NCBI GenBank assembly: GCA_022712845.1
Contig: JAFLJV010000216.1
Span: 1 to 8,056, forward strand
Reading direction: 5' to 3'
Length of the DNA: 8,056 nt
Source of the DNA: Sulfurimonas sp.
Lineage (GTDB): Bacteria > Campylobacterota > Campylobacteria > Campylobacterales > Sulfurimonadaceae
The notes under the pieces were generated by a model, which saw nothing but the letters and a program-made list of their open reading frames with translations, was not told the origin of the DNA and searched no databases. The first letter of the stretch is position 1; each line of letters begins with the position of its first letter. The translations under genes were made by a program, and so were the position numbers. This document shows, one piece after another, positions 6,001 through 8,056 of the stretch.

Positions 6001-7728
6001 TTAAATATGTAATTTGTTATGAAAATGTTTATCTATATCAAAATATATTTCACCATTTTGATTTTTAAACGTAAGGTGCGATTTATTAAATCCATCAAAA
6101 TGTTTAATACCCATAATAGCAGATACAACTTGCATACCTTTAATTAGATTATTATGATAGTTTCCAATCTCTCTACCTTCTTTAATTACCAGATACGATG
6201 CCCTTTTTTTCTCATCTTGTGTTGCCATACCAACAGGGCATACATGAGAGCCAAAACCAGAACACATTCTAGCACGGATACATCCACCACTCATCATAAA
6301 TCCTCTAGCAATACCGATAGCATCAGCACCCATACATAGAGTAATTACAGCATCATCAGGTGTTAAAATTTTCCCACTAGCAATGATTTTAATATCGTGA
6401 CGAAGATTATGTTTTTTAAGTAGAGTATCTAGTACATAAAGTGCATTATTTGTAGTCAGTCCAACTGATTCCATAAGTTCTAGAGGGGCAGTAGCACTTC
6501 CACCTTCGCCACTATCAACAGAGATATAATCTGGTATATTTTTACCAGCAGATTTTCTTTTTGAAATATCTTTTATCATACTCTCTACTGCATCAGCATC
6601 AGAGATTACAATTTTAAATCCAACTGGTTTTTTAGATATTTTTTGTAGTTTTTCTACAAAATCAAGAAGATGCTCGGTTGTATCTGCATATGGAAATCTA
6701 TTTGGTGAAAAAACATCTTTTCCTTCTTCAACACCTCTATAGAAAGCGATATCGGCAGTTACTTTAGCGGCAGCTAATTTTCCACCTGTTTGTTTTGCTC
6801 CTTGAGCAATTTTTATTTCTGTCATGCGACAAAATTTCATTACTTTTTCATATCTAAGTTCATCAAATGTTCCATCTTTATGACGAACACCATATAGTCC
6901 AGAACTCATTTGAAAAATCATATTTGGAATATCTTCTGGAACTTCTTTTGGAAAATCTTCTAAATCTGCTTTCCAGTTTACACGAAATAGTACATGGGTT
7001 GCATTATCATAAATATATGTATTTTGTGTTCTTTTATGCAATAAAACATTTCTATACCATTTAATAGCGACTGCACGATTAAAGAAAAATGAAGCAATAC
7101 TAAAAATTACCTCTGCAAAAGGTTTACTCTCTACTATCTCAAGATATTTACAGTTTTGTAAATCTGGTTTATGTGTAAAAAGATGGTTTGAAGTAAGAGA
7201 ACCTTCACCTGTATTGATAGTTAATTTTGTTCTATGTCCAGCTATTGAAAATGCACGTATAGCTTCTGGAGATAATGCTCCATCACTCATAGCTGAACGA
7301 AGTATAGGTGTATGAGAAACAAAAGGTATCTCTCTGTCTTTACCAAAAGTAACAGAAGTGTCTTCACTAACTTCATCATCATTAAGAACATTTGTAGCAT
7401 GCTTAATTATAAATCTAGCACCAGAGAATGGTTGTGTTACAGAAAAAGATTTATAATTTGGTTTATCTTTTGCAGCTGTATAAACCCAATCAACTTTATC
7501 TTTAGAATCATAAAATGTCTCATCTGCAAAGTATTGGCGAAGAGGGTCTCTTAAGCTTTCAAATAGATACCTTACACGACCTATAACTGGATAGTTTATA
7601 AGTAAGGCGTGTTTTCTTTGTACATATTTATCGTATATATACAACATAAATGTACCTACTAAAGCAGCCAATATAAAAAATTCAATAAAATCTAAAAAGT
7701 AACCCCATAGTAAATGTAAAAGATCCAT
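6001..7728 (-). CDS. Membrane-anchored FMN/Fe-S protein of the glutamate synthase family
   Basis: This 575-residue protein carries the FMN-binding synthase domain of the glutamate synthase large subunit (GltB) but no glutamine amidotransferase domain and no NAD(P)H subunit, so it is not a complete glutamate synthase. One hydrophobic segment at about 12-32, followed by KYVQRKH, predicts an N-terminal membrane anchor with the catalytic part in the cytoplasm. Domain landmarks are NTGEGSL (172-178), EIKIAQGAKQTGGKL (304-318), SVDSGEGGSATAPLEL (403-418) and the FMN-phosphate region GADAIGIARG (467-476). Three cysteines, C483, C489 and C497, followed by PVGMATQ, match the 3Fe-4S site but with spacing C-x5-C-x7-C instead of C-x5-C-x4-C in GltB. 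The substrate and electron donor are unknown. Annotations of 'glutamate synthase' for such proteins are by domain only. Its ATG overlaps the hisS stop by one base, with GGGAG six bases upstream. A role beside SpeA is an inference from position. Confidence 0.88.
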   Translation of the reverse strand: MDLLHLLWGYFLDFIEFFILAALVGTFMLYIYDKYVQRKHALLINYPVIGRVRYLFESLRDPLRQYFADETFYDSKDKVDWVYTAAKDKPNYKSFSVTQPFSGARFIIKHATNVLNDDEVSEDTSVTFGKDREIPFVSHTPILRSAMSDGALSPEAIRAFSIAGHRTKLTINTGEGSLTSNHLFTHKPDLQNCKYLEIVESKPFAEVIFSIASFFFNRAVAIKWYRNVLLHKRTQNTYIYDNATHVLFRVNWKADLEDFPKEVPEDIPNMIFQMSSGLYGVRHKDGTFDELRYEKVMKFCRMTEIKIAQGAKQTGGKLAAAKVTADIAFYRGVEEGKDVFSPNRFPYADTTEHLLDFVEKLQKISKKPVGFKIVISDADAVESMIKDISKRKSAGKNIPDYISVDSGEGGSATAPLELMESVGLTTNNALYVLDTLLKKHNLRHDIKIIASGKILTPDDAVITLCMGADAIGIARGFMMSGGCIRARMCSGFGSHVCPVGMATQDEKKRASYLVIKEGREIGNYHNNLIKGMQVVSAIMGIKHFDGFNKSHLTFKNQNGEIYFDIDKHFHNKLHI

Positions 7729-7739
7729 TAAAAACTCCC
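7726..7739 (-). promoter_or_regulatory. TAATG stop-start overlap and ribosome site, hisS to FMN protein gene
   Basis: On the minus strand the hisS stop TAA (7730-7728) shares its last A with the ATG (7728-7726) of the next gene. GGGAG at 7739-7735 lies inside the last hisS codons with a 6-base spacer. This layout usually means terminating ribosomes restart on the downstream gene. Confidence 0.7.
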
Positions 7740-8056
7740 TATATTTATAATTTTTTCTGTTTTATCTTCTAAGTTTTTTACCCATATAGTAGCATCTTTT
7801 AACTCATTTGAGCCTATTACAGCACAAAATTTTGTATTTACTTTATCTGCTGCTTTTAAGTGCTTTTGTAGGTTTTTAGCTTTATAGTCTATAATTGTTT
7901 TATCTGTTTGTCTTTTTTTATGTGCAAGTTTTATAACTAAATTAATTGCTTCATTATCCATCGCACCGATATAATAACCATCTCTTGAATTTTGTGGCAT
8001 TTTAATTAACTCCATAAGTCTCTCAGTACCCATAGCAAAACCAACAGCAGGAGTAG
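7728..8056 (-). CDS. hisS: Histidyl-tRNA synthetase, C-terminal part (5' end beyond window)
   Basis: HisRS joins histidine to tRNA-His with ATP in the cytoplasm. Only the last 108 or so codons are visible. The frame is open to the right edge and begins TPAVGFAMGTERL, which is class II synthetase motif 3 with the ATP-contacting arginine. The rest, with INLVIKLAHKKRQTDKTIIDYKAKNLQKHLKAADK and FCAVIGSNEL, is the alpha/beta anticodon-binding domain that recognises the tRNA-His anticodon. The ATG at 8033 is internal to motif 3 and is not a start. The gene ends normally, so I see no reason to think it is broken. It is the first visible gene of the minus-strand run and overlaps the next gene by one base. 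Confidence 0.92.
   Translation of the reverse strand, partial: TPAVGFAMGTERLMELIKMPQNSRDGYYIGAMDNEAINLVIKLAHKKRQTDKTIIDYKAKNLQKHLKAADKVNTKFCAVIGSNELKDATIWVKNLEDKTEKIINIGSF

Noticed and set aside
6154..7554. Several short plus-strand open frames opposite the FMN protein gene
   Set aside because: All are antisense to conserved domain sequence, with biased Ser/Thr/His/Leu composition and no spacing that suggests a transcript.
6001..7728. Full glutamate synthase large subunit (GltB)
   Set aside because: Length is 575 instead of about 1,500 residues, and there is no N-terminal catalytic cysteine or amidotransferase domain. The start has its own ribosome site, so it is not a truncated remnant.
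7728..8033. A small independent gene starting at ATG 8033 on the minus strand
   Set aside because: The codons before the ATG encode TPAVGFA, the first half of HisRS motif 3, so this is the interior of hisS.

Overview
The window looks like a piece of an AT-rich chromosome from a Campylobacterota bacterium (Epsilonproteobacteria), most like the Sulfurimonas group. This rests on the low GC content, short intergenic gaps, AAGGA-type ribosome binding sites, and the character of the SpeA, CysE, aspartate aminotransferase and LpxD proteins. It is an inference from remembered protein character, not a search result. I see no mobile element, CRISPR array, tRNA or rRNA, and no sign of recent transfer.

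Left part, plus strand (2-2061): two complete-looking lpxD-type genes lie in tandem, the first cut by the window edge. They are followed by a 67-residue protein I do not recognise. The three are 8 and 18 bases apart and are probably one transcript, closed by a compound hairpin at 2078-2125. The two LpxD copies keep the same catalytic histidine pair. By hand count they are about 60% identical in the beta-helix but only about 28% in the nucleotide-binding N-terminal domain. This is the most interesting signal in the window.

Right part, minus strand, read from right to left (8056-2127): the 3' end of hisS, a membrane-anchored FMN/Fe-S protein of the glutamate synthase family, speA (arginine decarboxylase), cysE (serine acetyltransferase), then a 138-base gap with a credible promoter, and an aspartate-type aminotransferase. 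hisS and the FMN protein overlap by one base (TAATG). speA and cysE follow at 11 and 17 bases, so these four are probably co-transcribed. The genes share an amino-acid and nitrogen theme: glutamate-type redox chemistry, arginine to agmatine for polyamines, serine to O-acetylserine for cysteine, transamination and histidine charging.

The plus and minus units converge at about 2062-2126. No stretch longer than 138 bases lacks a gene. Most genes are ordinary housekeeping families. The points worth a second look are the lpxD pair, the small protein behind it, the atypical cysteine spacing of the FMN protein, and the promoter with an embedded palindrome before the aminotransferase. I do not see convincing evidence of a wholly new system.
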